Shown here one piece after another: positions 1 to 5,540 of a DNA stretch of 5,684 nt. Numbering within the stretch: the stretch's first letter is position 1; each line of letters begins with the position of its first letter. The position numbers and the translations under genes are program-made. The notes under the pieces are model-generated. The model ran no database searches and had not been told where the DNA came from. It worked only from the letters and a program-made list of their open reading frames with translations. Location: NCBI GenBank assembly GCA_025455595.1, contig JALOMD010000609.1, positions 1 through 5,684 on the forward strand, written 5' to 3'. This stretch comes from Cytophagales bacterium (lineage in GTDB: Bacteria > Bacteroidota > Bacteroidia > Cytophagales > 172606-1).

Positions 1-617
1 GCGATGTCGGTGTCGCGGAGCCACGTGCGGGCTTTTTCGTCGCCTTGGGCATGGGCGTGGAAGTGCGTGTCAACCAAGCCGGAGTACACCACCGATACCT
101 TGATGCCGTGCCGCCGCACCTCCTTGCGCAAGGCCATCGAAAACGCATCTTGGGCGTATTTGGTGGCGCAATACAGCGAACCGCCCTCGAACACGCGTTT
201 GGCCACGTCAGACGCAACCGTGACAATGTGTCCGCCACCCGCCGACTTCATGTGCGGCACCGCTGCCCGCGAAAACAAGAACGTTCCCTTTACGTTGGTG
301 TCCATCAGTGAATCCCACTCTTGGGCGGTGATTTCTTCCGCGTTTTTGAACAGCCCCACTCCGGCGTTGTTGACCAGCGCGTCAATTTTCCCAAACGCAC
401 GCACGAAATTGTCAACCGTTTGCTGCACGAACGTTTCGTCGGCTACGTTGCCGGCGTAGATTTCGGCCCGTTGGCCGGTGGCGGTTATTTCTTGCTGCAA
501 ATCAGAAAGTTCGCGCACATTGCGGGCCACTAACCCCACGCGAGCCTGCTGGCCCGCAAGCTGCAAAGCCAACGCCCGGCCAATGCCACGCGAAGCACCA
601 GTAATTAGTATGTTCAT
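1..617 (-). CDS. Short-chain dehydrogenase/reductase (SDR), C-terminus cut off by window edge
   Basis: Classical SDR oxidoreductase, a cytosolic NAD(P)-dependent alcohol/ketone enzyme; the substrate cannot be told from sequence. Reading from ATG at 617, 205 residues are visible with no stop before the edge. The Rossmann cofactor motif TGASRGIG is at residues 6-13, NNAG at 83-86, and the catalytic tetrad is N108 (TNVKG), S136 (VTVAS), Y149 and K153 (YCATK). R10 and the ARN at 31-33 suggest NADP(H) preference, which is inference. Two usual positions differ: N57 stands where the family commonly has the Asp of a D-V pair, and YSGLVDT (178-184) replaces the common PGxVxT. The start at 617 is favoured because the Rossmann strand begins immediately (MNILITG). 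There is no clear Shine-Dalgarno sequence. Classical SDRs are about 250 residues, so roughly 30-50 are missing. It lies 121 bases downstream of the binding-protein gene on the same strand. Confidence 0.93.
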   Translation of the reverse strand, partial: MNILITGASRGIGRALALQLAGQQARVGLVARNVRELSDLQQEITATGQRAEIYAGNVADETFVQQTVDNFVRAFGKIDALVNNAGVGLFKNAEEITAQEWDSLMDTNVKGTFLFSRAAVPHMKSAGGGHIVTVASDVAKRVFEGGSLYCATKYAQDAFSMALRKEVRRHGIKVSVVYSGLVDTHFHAHAQGDEKARTWLRDTDI

Positions 618-627
618 TTGAGGTTAC

Positions 628-670
628 GGGTTGGGAGGGTTGAAAGTTAAAGGTTGAAAAATTGGAAAAA
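628..670 (-). repeat. Pyrimidine-rich TTTCAACC-type tract upstream of SDR
   Basis: On the minus strand this is a run of T/C-rich words (CAATTTTTCAACC, TTTAACTTTCAACC) ending about 10 bases before the SDR start codon. The same words recur at 3507-3550, also after a GCCCAAAACG hairpin arm. Its role is unknown; it could be a dispersed repeat or part of the SDR leader. Confidence 0.6.
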
Positions 671-675
671 TACAG

Positions 676-704
676 GCGTTTTGGGCAAAAAATGCCCAAA
701 ACGC
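676..704 (-). terminator. Perfect 12-bp hairpin of the GTTTTGGGC family, possible terminator
   Basis: GCGTTTTGGGCA (676-687) and TGCCCAAAACGC (693-704) are exact reverse complements around a 5-base loop. The hairpin sits 34 bases past the stop of the binding-protein gene, so it could end that transcript. However, the T-run on the minus strand comes only after a CTGTA spacer. Near-identical hairpins occur at 3311-3339 and 5351-5377, so it belongs to a dispersed family, and termination may be a secondary role. Confidence 0.6.
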
Positions 705-738
705 TACTGTTAACTGCTACTGCCCACAGCCGCTGAAA

Positions 739-1740
739 TCATTCTCGCAGCCACTTGGTCAGGTCGGGATTGAGGAGTTCGCGGATGGCCGGGTCGTTGA
801 GGTTGTCTTTCGTGACCATGAACACACCGGTGTCAAGCCGCTTCTCGTAGCCCTGCTTGTTCAAAATGGCAATGGCGGTTTTCACGCTTTCGTACCCCAT
901 GGCAAAGGGGTCTTGTACGGCCAGCCCGTGAATTTCGCCTTTTTGCAAAGCATTCAATAGCAACGAGTTAGAATCAAAACCTACAAACTTTACCCGTCCG
1001 GCTTTGCCACGGGTGCGCAGGGCTTGCAACGTGCCTTGCGTAGAGGTCTCGGTGGGTGTGAAAACGCCGTTCAGATCGGGATGTTTTGTCAACAGACTGG
1101 TCGCCGCTTTGGTTGCCTGTTCCACTGTCACGCCGGCGTATAGCCTGTCCGAAACCAACACAACGCGGGGGCCGTATTCGCGCAAGCCTTCCAGAAAGCC
1201 TGCCTCGCGGGCATTGGTGCTGGCCGAGCCTTTTGCGTAGCGCAGCAAGGCCACCTTGCCCCGGCCGCCCAATTGCTCACACAACCGTTTGGCACTGATG
1301 CGGCCCCCCAGCCGATTGTCGGTGGCAATGAAAGCATGGTGAACCGACGAACGCAAATCGGAATCAATAATGACGACAGGGATTTTCTGCCGGACGGCGG
1401 CCTGCACCGGCGGCACCAACGCCTGTGCGTCGAGCGGAGCCAAAATCAAGGCATCTACGTGCTGCTTCACAAAACCGTTAACGGTTTCCACCTGCATTTT
1501 TTGGTCGTCTTCTTTCAGGGGGCCTTGCCACATCAAGTCGGCATCAAGCTCGTAGGCGGCTTTGGCGGCTCCGGCGTGTACCGATTGCCAAAACGAGTGG
1601 GAGTCGCCTTTGGGCACCAACGCGATGCGCCGCCGTTTGTGGTCGGCGGTGGTTCCGTTGGTGGCGGTGTCTTGCCGTGAGCCGGTGCAGGTTGTCAACA
1701 TCAGGCAGGCGGCAATCGCAAAAAGGCGCAAATAATTCAT
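739..1740 (-). CDS. Periplasmic sugar-binding lipoprotein (Peripla_BP_4 / RbsB-like)
   Basis: Substrate-binding protein of the ribose/galactose-binding (type I periplasmic binding protein) class, 333 residues, expected to be membrane-anchored outside the cytoplasm. The N-terminus MNYLRLFAIAACLMLTTC is a lipoprotein-type signal with Cys18 as the likely lipidation site; LTTC is a loose lipobox. The mature domain starts near RRIALVP (37-43). By analogy with RbsB, ligand contacts would come from F50/W51, D126 (IIDSD), R178 (NAREAGF), D256 (GFDSN) and Q276 (AVQDP), all visible. The usual ND of the hinge region is replaced by TETST (230-234), so the ligand may not be ribose. The frame stays open upstream to 1911, but only the 1740 start gives a signal peptide. 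There is no helix-turn-helix, which rules out a LacI regulator. No ABC ATPase or permease gene lies nearby; the upstream neighbour is an MFS permease. Confidence 0.88.
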   Translation of the reverse strand: MNYLRLFAIAACLMLTTCTGSRQDTATNGTTADHKRRRIALVPKGDSHSFWQSVHAGAAKAAYELDADLMWQGPLKEDDQKMQVETVNGFVKQHVDALILAPLDAQALVPPVQAAVRQKIPVVIIDSDLRSSVHHAFIATDNRLGGRISAKRLCEQLGGRGKVALLRYAKGSASTNAREAGFLEGLREYGPRVVLVSDRLYAGVTVEQATKAATSLLTKHPDLNGVFTPTETSTQGTLQALRTRGKAGRVKFVGFDSNSLLLNALQKGEIHGLAVQDPFAMGYESVKTAIAILNKQGYEKRLDTGVFMVTKDNLNDPAIRELLNPDLTKWLRE

Positions 1741-1772
1741 CGGGGCAAATACGGGAAGTTCACAATATAAGC

Positions 1773-1807
1773 AAAAAGCAGGCCGACGTATGCCGCCAGC
1801 CTGCTTT
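1773..1807 (-). terminator. Intrinsic terminator after the MFS gene
   Basis: On the minus strand AAAGCAGGC (1807-1799) and GCCTGCTTT (1783-1775) form a perfect 9-bp stem around a 15-base loop. The stem runs into five consecutive T (1777-1773). It begins about 30 bases after the MFS stop and ends about 30 bases before the binding-protein start, so the two genes may be transcribed separately or with partial read-through. Confidence 0.72.
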
Positions 1808-1837
1808 CTGTACCAAAAATGATGGTTTTTAGTGGTT

Positions 1838-3070
1838 TTATGCCTGTTGCAACTTGGAATGCTCCGCCGAGCGTTTGCGCATGACGAAGTACAGGATGCC
1901 GAAAGCCACAATCAGGATGGCTGGAAAAATAGTCATATACCCAAGTGTGGCTTGTCCGGCCGCCAGTTCGGCATCAGCTCCGGTGAGGTTTCTGGCAGTA
2001 GCCGCCGCCTTTTCGTTGTCAAGCCAGCCGCCAATGATGGGCTGGAAAATGGATGTGGAAAACATACCCATGCCGCCAATGATTGACATACCGACAGCCC
2101 CCGTACGCGGCAGGTATTCGGCCACGAACCCGACCATGGTAGGCCAGAAATAGCACACGCCGATGGCGAAAATCACCGCCGACGCATAAACCATGCCGCC
2201 AGTGGCCCGGCTCATCAGGAAAATACCCAAGCAAGTGATGACTGCCGACCCCCACAATACGCCCGTCGGATTGAGGCGATGCACGATAGGCCCGGCAAAA
2301 TACCGCCCGACCGCCATCAGGCCAGTGACCAACGCCAAAATTAGCATCGGGCTGGCACCGGCGCGGCCCAGTATCGGGCCGACCCATTGCGTCGGGCCGA
2401 ACTCGGAAATGGCCGTCAAGGCCATGCACGCCAGCATGAATATGTACAAGGGCGAAAGCATTGATTTTAGGTTTTCGCTGGTCGAGTGGCCACCTTCCAC
2501 TTTACTGGCCGGAAACTTCTGACCCAAGAAGTAGAAAGCGTAAATGGCTGCCGGGATGAGAATCACCCCGATTTGGGCTTGCCAGCCCAAACCGGCATCG
2601 GTCATGAACTTGGAAACCAGACTACCAATTACAATGCCGCCGGGAAACCACATGTGGAACCGATTGAGCATCTTGGTGGTCACGTTGCCGTCATACATGT
2701 CAGCTATCATTGGGTTGCAGGCTGCTTCCACCATGCCGTTGCCGAAGCCGACAAAAAATGTCGAGAGGAGCAGCGTCCAGAAACCACCGGCGAAAATGGT
2801 CATCACCAAACCCAGAAAGTGCGTGGCAAACGCCACCCAAGCAATGCGTTTTGGACCCAAGGCGTTGTACAGCGGGCCGCCAATGATCATGGCAATCGGG
2901 AAACCTAAAAACGCCATTTGGTTCACGTAGCCGAGTTCCGTGGCGTTCAAAGCGAATTCCTTGCCGAGTTGTGTAAGTACGCCCGCCCGAATGGCAAAGG
3001 CCATTGCCGTGGTAATCAGGGCAAAGCAACTGCCTACGAACAGGCGATTTCTGTTAATACTTGTATCCAT
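1838..3070 (-). CDS. MFS permease, probable sugar transporter (FucP-like signature)
   Basis: Inner-membrane secondary transporter of the major facilitator superfamily, 410 residues, near the normal size. About twelve hydrophobic helices can be read (roughly 9-30, 45-66, 76-95, 97-115, 140-156, 165-183, 207-226, 240-260, 270-287, 292-312, 322-346, 378-397). The loop after helix 2 carries a variant of the MFS motif GPLYNALGPKR (65-75), with Asn69 where Asp is usual. GFGNGMVEAACNP (108-120) resembles the ETAANP stretch of the fucose permease FucP, placing E115 at the FucP proton-linked Glu. LNRFHMWFPGG (135-145) fits the next FucP segment, but FucP residues D46 and N162 have no obvious counterparts. 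A sugar or sugar-derivative substrate driven by protons is therefore inference. The start at 3070 gives a short cytoplasmic N-terminus before helix 1. There is no clear ribosome-binding site. It faces away from the DUF1800 gene. Confidence 0.88.
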   Translation of the reverse strand: MDTSINRNRLFVGSCFALITTAMAFAIRAGVLTQLGKEFALNATELGYVNQMAFLGFPIAMIIGGPLYNALGPKRIAWVAFATHFLGLVMTIFAGGFWTLLLSTFFVGFGNGMVEAACNPMIADMYDGNVTTKMLNRFHMWFPGGIVIGSLVSKFMTDAGLGWQAQIGVILIPAAIYAFYFLGQKFPASKVEGGHSTSENLKSMLSPLYIFMLACMALTAISEFGPTQWVGPILGRAGASPMLILALVTGLMAVGRYFAGPIVHRLNPTGVLWGSAVITCLGIFLMSRATGGMVYASAVIFAIGVCYFWPTMVGFVAEYLPRTGAVGMSIIGGMGMFSTSIFQPIIGGWLDNEKAAATARNLTGADAELAAGQATLGYMTIFPAILIVAFGILYFVMRKRSAEHSKLQQA

Positions 3071-3136
3071 GACACTTGCGCAGGTTTGGGTGTTGGTTTG
3101 GTGAGAGAAAAATCATTTCAATTATCAGGCTTTTGG

Positions 3137-3253
3137 GCGAATAAGCCAAGCGTCTTGTGATTTTTTTGATAAAAAATAGTATTTTCTGCAAATAAACGCC
3201 CGGAAACAGCGAAGCAAATTCGGCAACGACCTTACACGCATGGGCTTATTCGC
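3137..3253. repeat. 11-bp inverted repeat pair bounding 117 bases upstream of MFS
   Basis: GCGAATAAGCC (3137-3147) and GGCTTATTCGC (3243-3253) are exact reverse complements, 95 bases apart. The left copy is preceded by TTTTGGG, so TTTTGGGCGA (3131-3140) also matches the left arm of the hairpin at 3311. It may mark the ends of a small decayed element or a long-range pairing in the MFS leader. Chance has not been excluded. Confidence 0.4.
3173..3185. promoter_or_regulatory. Odd-centred AT palindrome upstream of MFS, possible operator
   Basis: AAAATA-G-TATTTT is a perfect 6+6 dyad in an AT-rich stretch about 103-115 bases before the MFS start codon. AT-rich dyads in divergent spacers can bind regulators, but the motif is short and low in complexity. 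I could not match it to a known operator. Confidence 0.2.
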
Positions 3254-3310
3254 TGGGTTGTAGCAACTCGCCTGCGGTTAATTTCGTATCCTGCGGACGG
3301 GTAGCGTTTA

Positions 3311-3339
3311 GCGTTTTGGGCGATTTTCGCCCAAAACGC
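3311..3339. repeat. Perfect 13-bp hairpin of the GTTTTGGGC family
   Basis: GCGTTTTGGGCGA (3311-3323) and TCGCCCAAAACGC (3327-3339) are exact reverse complements around a 3-base TTT loop. Just before it, AGCGTTT occurs twice in tandem (3303-3316), which repeats the start of the arm. It lies between two divergent genes, so it cannot be the terminator of either annotated neighbour. This points to a dispersed repeat. Confidence 0.7.
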
Positions 3340-3342
3340 CGT

Positions 3343-3465
3343 TTGTCAGAACCATGATTCGTAGGATTGGAGGATAACCATGATTCGTAGGATTGGAGGA
3401 TTAACCTGATTGAAAAACGACTAACCATGTTCATCCTTGAATCCTACGAATCAAGGTTCTGACAA
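3343..3465. repeat. 33-bp near-perfect inverted repeat with 57-base spacer
   Basis: The left arm 3343-3375 (begins TTGTCAGAACC, core TGATTCGTAGGATT) and the right arm 3433-3465 (core AATCCTACGAATCA, ends GGTTCTGACAA) are reverse complements with 3 mismatches in 33 positions. The inner part of the left arm is tandemly duplicated (3350-3401), so the right arm could pair with either copy. It contains no convincing gene. Confidence 0.75.
3350..3401. repeat. Exact tandem duplication of a 26-bp unit
   Basis: Units 3350-3375 and 3376-3401 are identical over all 26 bases (each begins AACCATGATTCGTAGG and ends ATTGGAGGAT). A degenerate start of a third unit, AACCTGATT, follows at 3403-3411. Exact identity suggests recent slippage or a copy-number-variable repeat. 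There is no array of spaced repeats, so it is not CRISPR. Confidence 0.85.
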
Positions 3466-3481
3466 TCAAGTGTCCCGGCTT

Positions 3482-3500
3482 GTTGGGAACGCCCAAAACG
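3482..3500 (+). repeat. Decayed copy of the GTTTTGGGC hairpin
   Basis: GTTGGG (3482-3487) followed by AACG and CCCAAAACG (3492-3500) looks like the family hairpin with a shortened left arm; a 5-bp stem TTGGG/CCCAA remains. The bases 3491-3506 (GCCCAAAACG, then GCTGTA) match the minus strand across 686-671 with one difference, linking this copy to the one beside the SDR gene. Confidence 0.5.
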
Positions 3501-3506
3501 GCTGTA

Positions 3507-3550
3507 ATCTTTCAATTTTTCAACTTTCCAATCTTTCAACCTTTAACTTG
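3507..3550 (+). repeat. Pyrimidine-rich TTTCAA-type tract upstream of DUF1800
   Basis: Run of TTTCAATTTTTCAAC, TTTCC, TTTCAACC and TTTAACTT words, matching in composition and several exact words (CAATTTTTCAAC, CAACCTTTAACTT) the minus-strand tract at 628-670. It follows a GCCCAAAACG arm and leads toward the DUF1800 start, as at the other locus. Confidence 0.6.
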
Positions 3551-3551
3551 A

Positions 3552-3584
3552 AAATCGTACTTCGTACCTCGTAAATCGTACTTC
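3552..3584 (+). repeat. 21-bp-period direct repeat abutting the DUF1800 start
   Basis: AAATCGTACTTC occurs exactly at 3552-3563 and 3573-3584, separated by the related GTACCTCGT. The second copy ends five bases before the ATG at 3590, where a ribosome-binding site would normally be. No purine-rich Shine-Dalgarno sequence is visible there. Confidence 0.7.
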
Positions 3585-3589
3585 AAGAT

Positions 3590-5305
3590 ATGCCGTCACT
3601 GAATCCCGTCTCCGGTGCGTTGGGTGCCAGCCGCGCCGCCCACTTGCTCAAACGTCTCACTTATGGCCCCACGCCCCAGCAAACTGCCGCCTTGGCGGGC
3701 ATGGGTGCGGCTGCGGCCTTGAACCAACTGTTTGCGTTCACATTGCCGCCGCCGCCCAGCTACGAAGGCGACGTATGGGTAACCCGCCCGCCCGTGGAAG
3801 GCTCGATGCTGGAACGCAACGTGGACGGTTACCTTAAAAAATGGTGGCTCGGCAAGATGCTGGCCGACAATACGGCGTTGGAAAAGCTCACGTTTTTCCT
3901 GCACACGATGATTACCGTGCAGTTGGAAAAAAGTGCGGGCAACCGGGGGGCTTATTGGCAAAACCACCTGTTCCAACAGTATTTGGTCTCTGATTTCGGC
4001 AACGCCAACCCGGCCTACAACTACAAACGGTTCATCCGCAAGACGGCCGTTGACAATGCCATGCTCGTGTTTCTGGACGGCGAGCAGAACATCGCCGGGC
4101 GGCCCAACGAGAACTTCGCCCGCGAGTTTTTGGAACTGTTCACCATTGGCAAAGGCCCGACCATCGGTGTGGGCAACTATACCAACTATACGGAAGACGA
4201 CATTCGGGAAATCGCCAAGGTGTTCACCGGCTGGACGGTTTCGCGGTTCGACCGGGCGGAAACTTACCAAATGACCGACCCTGACACGAACCTGCCGCTG
4301 CCCAGCGGCCGCGTCAGTGCCGACCGCAACGGCCGGGTGACCAACCACGACAACAAACCCAAACCGCTTTCGGCAGCGTTGAGCAGCGCAACGTATCCCA
4401 CGCCGGTGATTACGCCGCTCACCGACCCGGCCACGCCCGAAAGCATGGTGGACGAGATTGACCAACTCGTCAACATCATCTACGCCAAAGACGAAGCCGC
4501 CCGGTTCCTGATGCGGCGCATCCACCGGTTTTTTGTGCATTGGAACATAACAGACGAGGTGGAGACGCAGATCATCGGGCCGTTGGCGCAAACGTTCGTC
4601 AGCAGCGGCTACCGGCTGCGGCCGGTGTTCGAGCGGCTGTTCGCCAGCGAATATTTCTTCGATGCGGCGGCGGGCGTTTCGGACGACAAGTTCGGGGCTG
4701 TCATCAAGTCGCCGATGGATTTGATTTTCGGCACCATGCGGCATTTCGGGGTGCAGACGGCTCCGCTGAACAGCGCGGCGTTCTACCAGCAAATGGGTGC
4801 CATTGAAAGAACCTTGCTAAACACGGGCATTGACTTCTGGCAGCCGTTCGACGTGGCGGGTTACGACCCGTACCACCAAGCGCCGGGTTACAGCCGCAAC
4901 TGGATTTCGGTGAACACGCTGGCCCATCGCTACGAGTTTATCAAAAACCTGATGCGCGACGACAACCGTTGGGGCTTCCAGTTGGACGTGATGGCGTGGG
5001 CCAACAGCCCGGCCAGCGGTGTGGCCGCCGTGGCAACAACTCCGACCACCATCGGCAGCAAGCCATACGCCCTCGACTTGGTGAAACTGGTGGTGCGGCA
5101 GTTGCTGCCGCTCTCGGTGCCCGATGCCGAGATCACCCAAGAACGGCTCAATTACTTTGCGCAATATCACTTAGACGTGTACTCGTTCAACGACTGGGTG
5201 ACCTACTGGAACGACCGCAACGGCATGGGCCGCCAATATGTGGTGGAGATGATGACCCGGCTGCTCAACGCCGTGATGCAGTCGCCGGAATACCAGTTGT
5301 TCTGA
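3590..5305 (+). CDS. DUF1800 family protein
   Basis: Complete 571-residue member of the DUF1800 family (Pfam DUF1800), whose biochemical role is not established to my knowledge. The N-terminus LNPVSGALGASRAAHLLKR (4-22) fits the usual family start, which supports the ATG at 3590; no signal peptide is evident. Family landmarks appear in order: FFLHTMITVQ (102-111), the hallmark RPNENFAREFLELFTIG (171-187), VFTGWTV (211-217), ARFLMRRIHRFF (304-315), KSPMDLI (373-379), a variant of the G-x-x-x-W-x-P...VAGW segment reading GIDFWQPFDVAGYDPY (413-428), and the terminal SPEYQ (565-569). The middle stretch from about 225 to 285 is polar and proline-rich, and probably a loop. In many genomes DUF1800 genes precede a DUF1501 gene; none follows here, where repeats, a terminator and an insertion sequence are found instead. 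The gene is divergent from the MFS gene, with 519 bases between them. Confidence 0.93.
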   Translation: MPSLNPVSGALGASRAAHLLKRLTYGPTPQQTAALAGMGAAAALNQLFAFTLPPPPSYEGDVWVTRPPVEGSMLERNVDGYLKKWWLGKMLADNTALEKLTFFLHTMITVQLEKSAGNRGAYWQNHLFQQYLVSDFGNANPAYNYKRFIRKTAVDNAMLVFLDGEQNIAGRPNENFAREFLELFTIGKGPTIGVGNYTNYTEDDIREIAKVFTGWTVSRFDRAETYQMTDPDTNLPLPSGRVSADRNGRVTNHDNKPKPLSAALSSATYPTPVITPLTDPATPESMVDEIDQLVNIIYAKDEAARFLMRRIHRFFVHWNITDEVETQIIGPLAQTFVSSGYRLRPVFERLFASEYFFDAAAGVSDDKFGAVIKSPMDLIFGTMRHFGVQTAPLNSAAFYQQMGAIERTLLNTGIDFWQPFDVAGYDPYHQAPGYSRNWISVNTLAHRYEFIKNLMRDDNRWGFQLDVMAWANSPASGVAAVATTPTTIGSKPYALDLVKLVVRQLLPLSVPDAEITQERLNYFAQYHLDVYSFNDWVTYWNDRNGMGRQYVVEMMTRLLNAVMQSPEYQLF

Positions 5306-5323
5306 GTTCGTTTAACGTTTTGC

Positions 5324-5349
5324 GTTTTCAGTTTACGGTTTTCAGTTTA
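5324..5349 (+). repeat. Tandem GTTTTCAGTTTA repeat
   Basis: GTTTTCAGTTTA occurs exactly at 5324-5335 and 5338-5349 (14-base period), flanked by related CGTTT words (AACGTTTTGCG before, TCGTTTTGGGC after). It runs directly into the hairpin at 5351, as if the start of the hairpin arm had been reiterated. Confidence 0.7.
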
Positions 5350-5350
5350 T

Positions 5351-5377
5351 CGTTTTGGGCAAAATTTGCTCAAAACG
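5351..5377 (+). terminator. Hairpin of the GTTTTGGGC family after DUF1800
   Basis: CGTTTTGGGC (5351-5360) and GCTCAAAACG (5368-5377) pair as a 10-bp stem around a 7-base AAAATTT loop, with one G-U pair (5358/5370). It lies 45 bases past the DUF1800 stop and could contribute to ending that transcript, but no T-run follows. It is best seen as another copy of the dispersed hairpin. Confidence 0.55.
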
Positions 5378-5391
5378 GCACAAGAATAAAC

Positions 5392-5455
5392 CGTCATTAC
5401 GAGGTCCGCAGTGAAACGAGAGCCTGCCCCAACATGTCGGAGGCCGTGGCAATCT
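5392..5455 (+). repeat. CGTCATTACGAG...GTGGCAATCT interspersed repeat
   Basis: The segment starts CGTCATTACGAGG and ends CGTGGCAATCT. Short intergenic palindromic elements with these end sequences (CGTCATTGCGAG ... GGCAATCT) are known from many bacterial genomes. The ends can pair only partly here (ATTAC against GCAAT). A 7-bp inverted pair, GAGCCTG (5420-5426) and CAGGCTC (5464-5470), extends beyond it. No gene is seen between 5306 and 5540. Confidence 0.5.
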
Positions 5456-5510
5456 ATTCGTCACAGGCTCGGCAAATAGCTCTGCCAAAGGCTCGCGTAG
5501 CTCACATACT

Positions 5511-5538
5511 GGCGCAAGCGTCCGCTTGTGCCTTTTTT
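5511..5538 (+). terminator. Strong intrinsic terminator upstream of the IS end
   Basis: GGCGCAAGC (5511-5519) and GCTTGTGCC (5524-5532) form a 9-bp GC-rich stem with one G-U pair and a GTCC tetraloop, followed directly by TTTTTT (5533-5538). This is the best terminator in the window. It would end rightward transcription from DUF1800, about 205 bases past the stop, before it enters the insertion sequence. Confidence 0.75.
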
Positions 5539-5540
5539 CA

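Noticed and set aside
4..533. Plus-strand open frames opposite the SDR gene
   Set aside because: They are antisense shadows of a minus-strand reading frame that carries the full set of SDR motifs.
739..1740. LacI-family transcription regulator
   Set aside because: The fold is shared, but there is no DNA-binding helix-turn-helix at the N-terminus; a lipoprotein-type signal is there instead.
1741..1911. 57-codon N-terminal extension of the binding protein
   Set aside because: The extension would bury the lipoprotein signal, overlap the end of the MFS gene and run through its terminator hairpin. The start at 1740 gives a proper signal peptide.
3246..3434. 62-residue open frame on the minus strand in the divergent spacer
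   Set aside because: It is made almost entirely of the inverted and tandem repeats, has no recognisable domain, and its translation simply reflects the repeat units.
3350..3465. CRISPR-like array
   Set aside because: There are only two directly adjacent copies with no spacers, plus an inverted copy, and no cas genes nearby.
3596..4792. 398-residue open frame on the minus strand opposite DUF1800
   Set aside because: It lies entirely antisense to a gene with clear family motifs. Its protein is rich in R, H and V with no recognisable domain, as expected for a shadow frame in GC-rich coding DNA.
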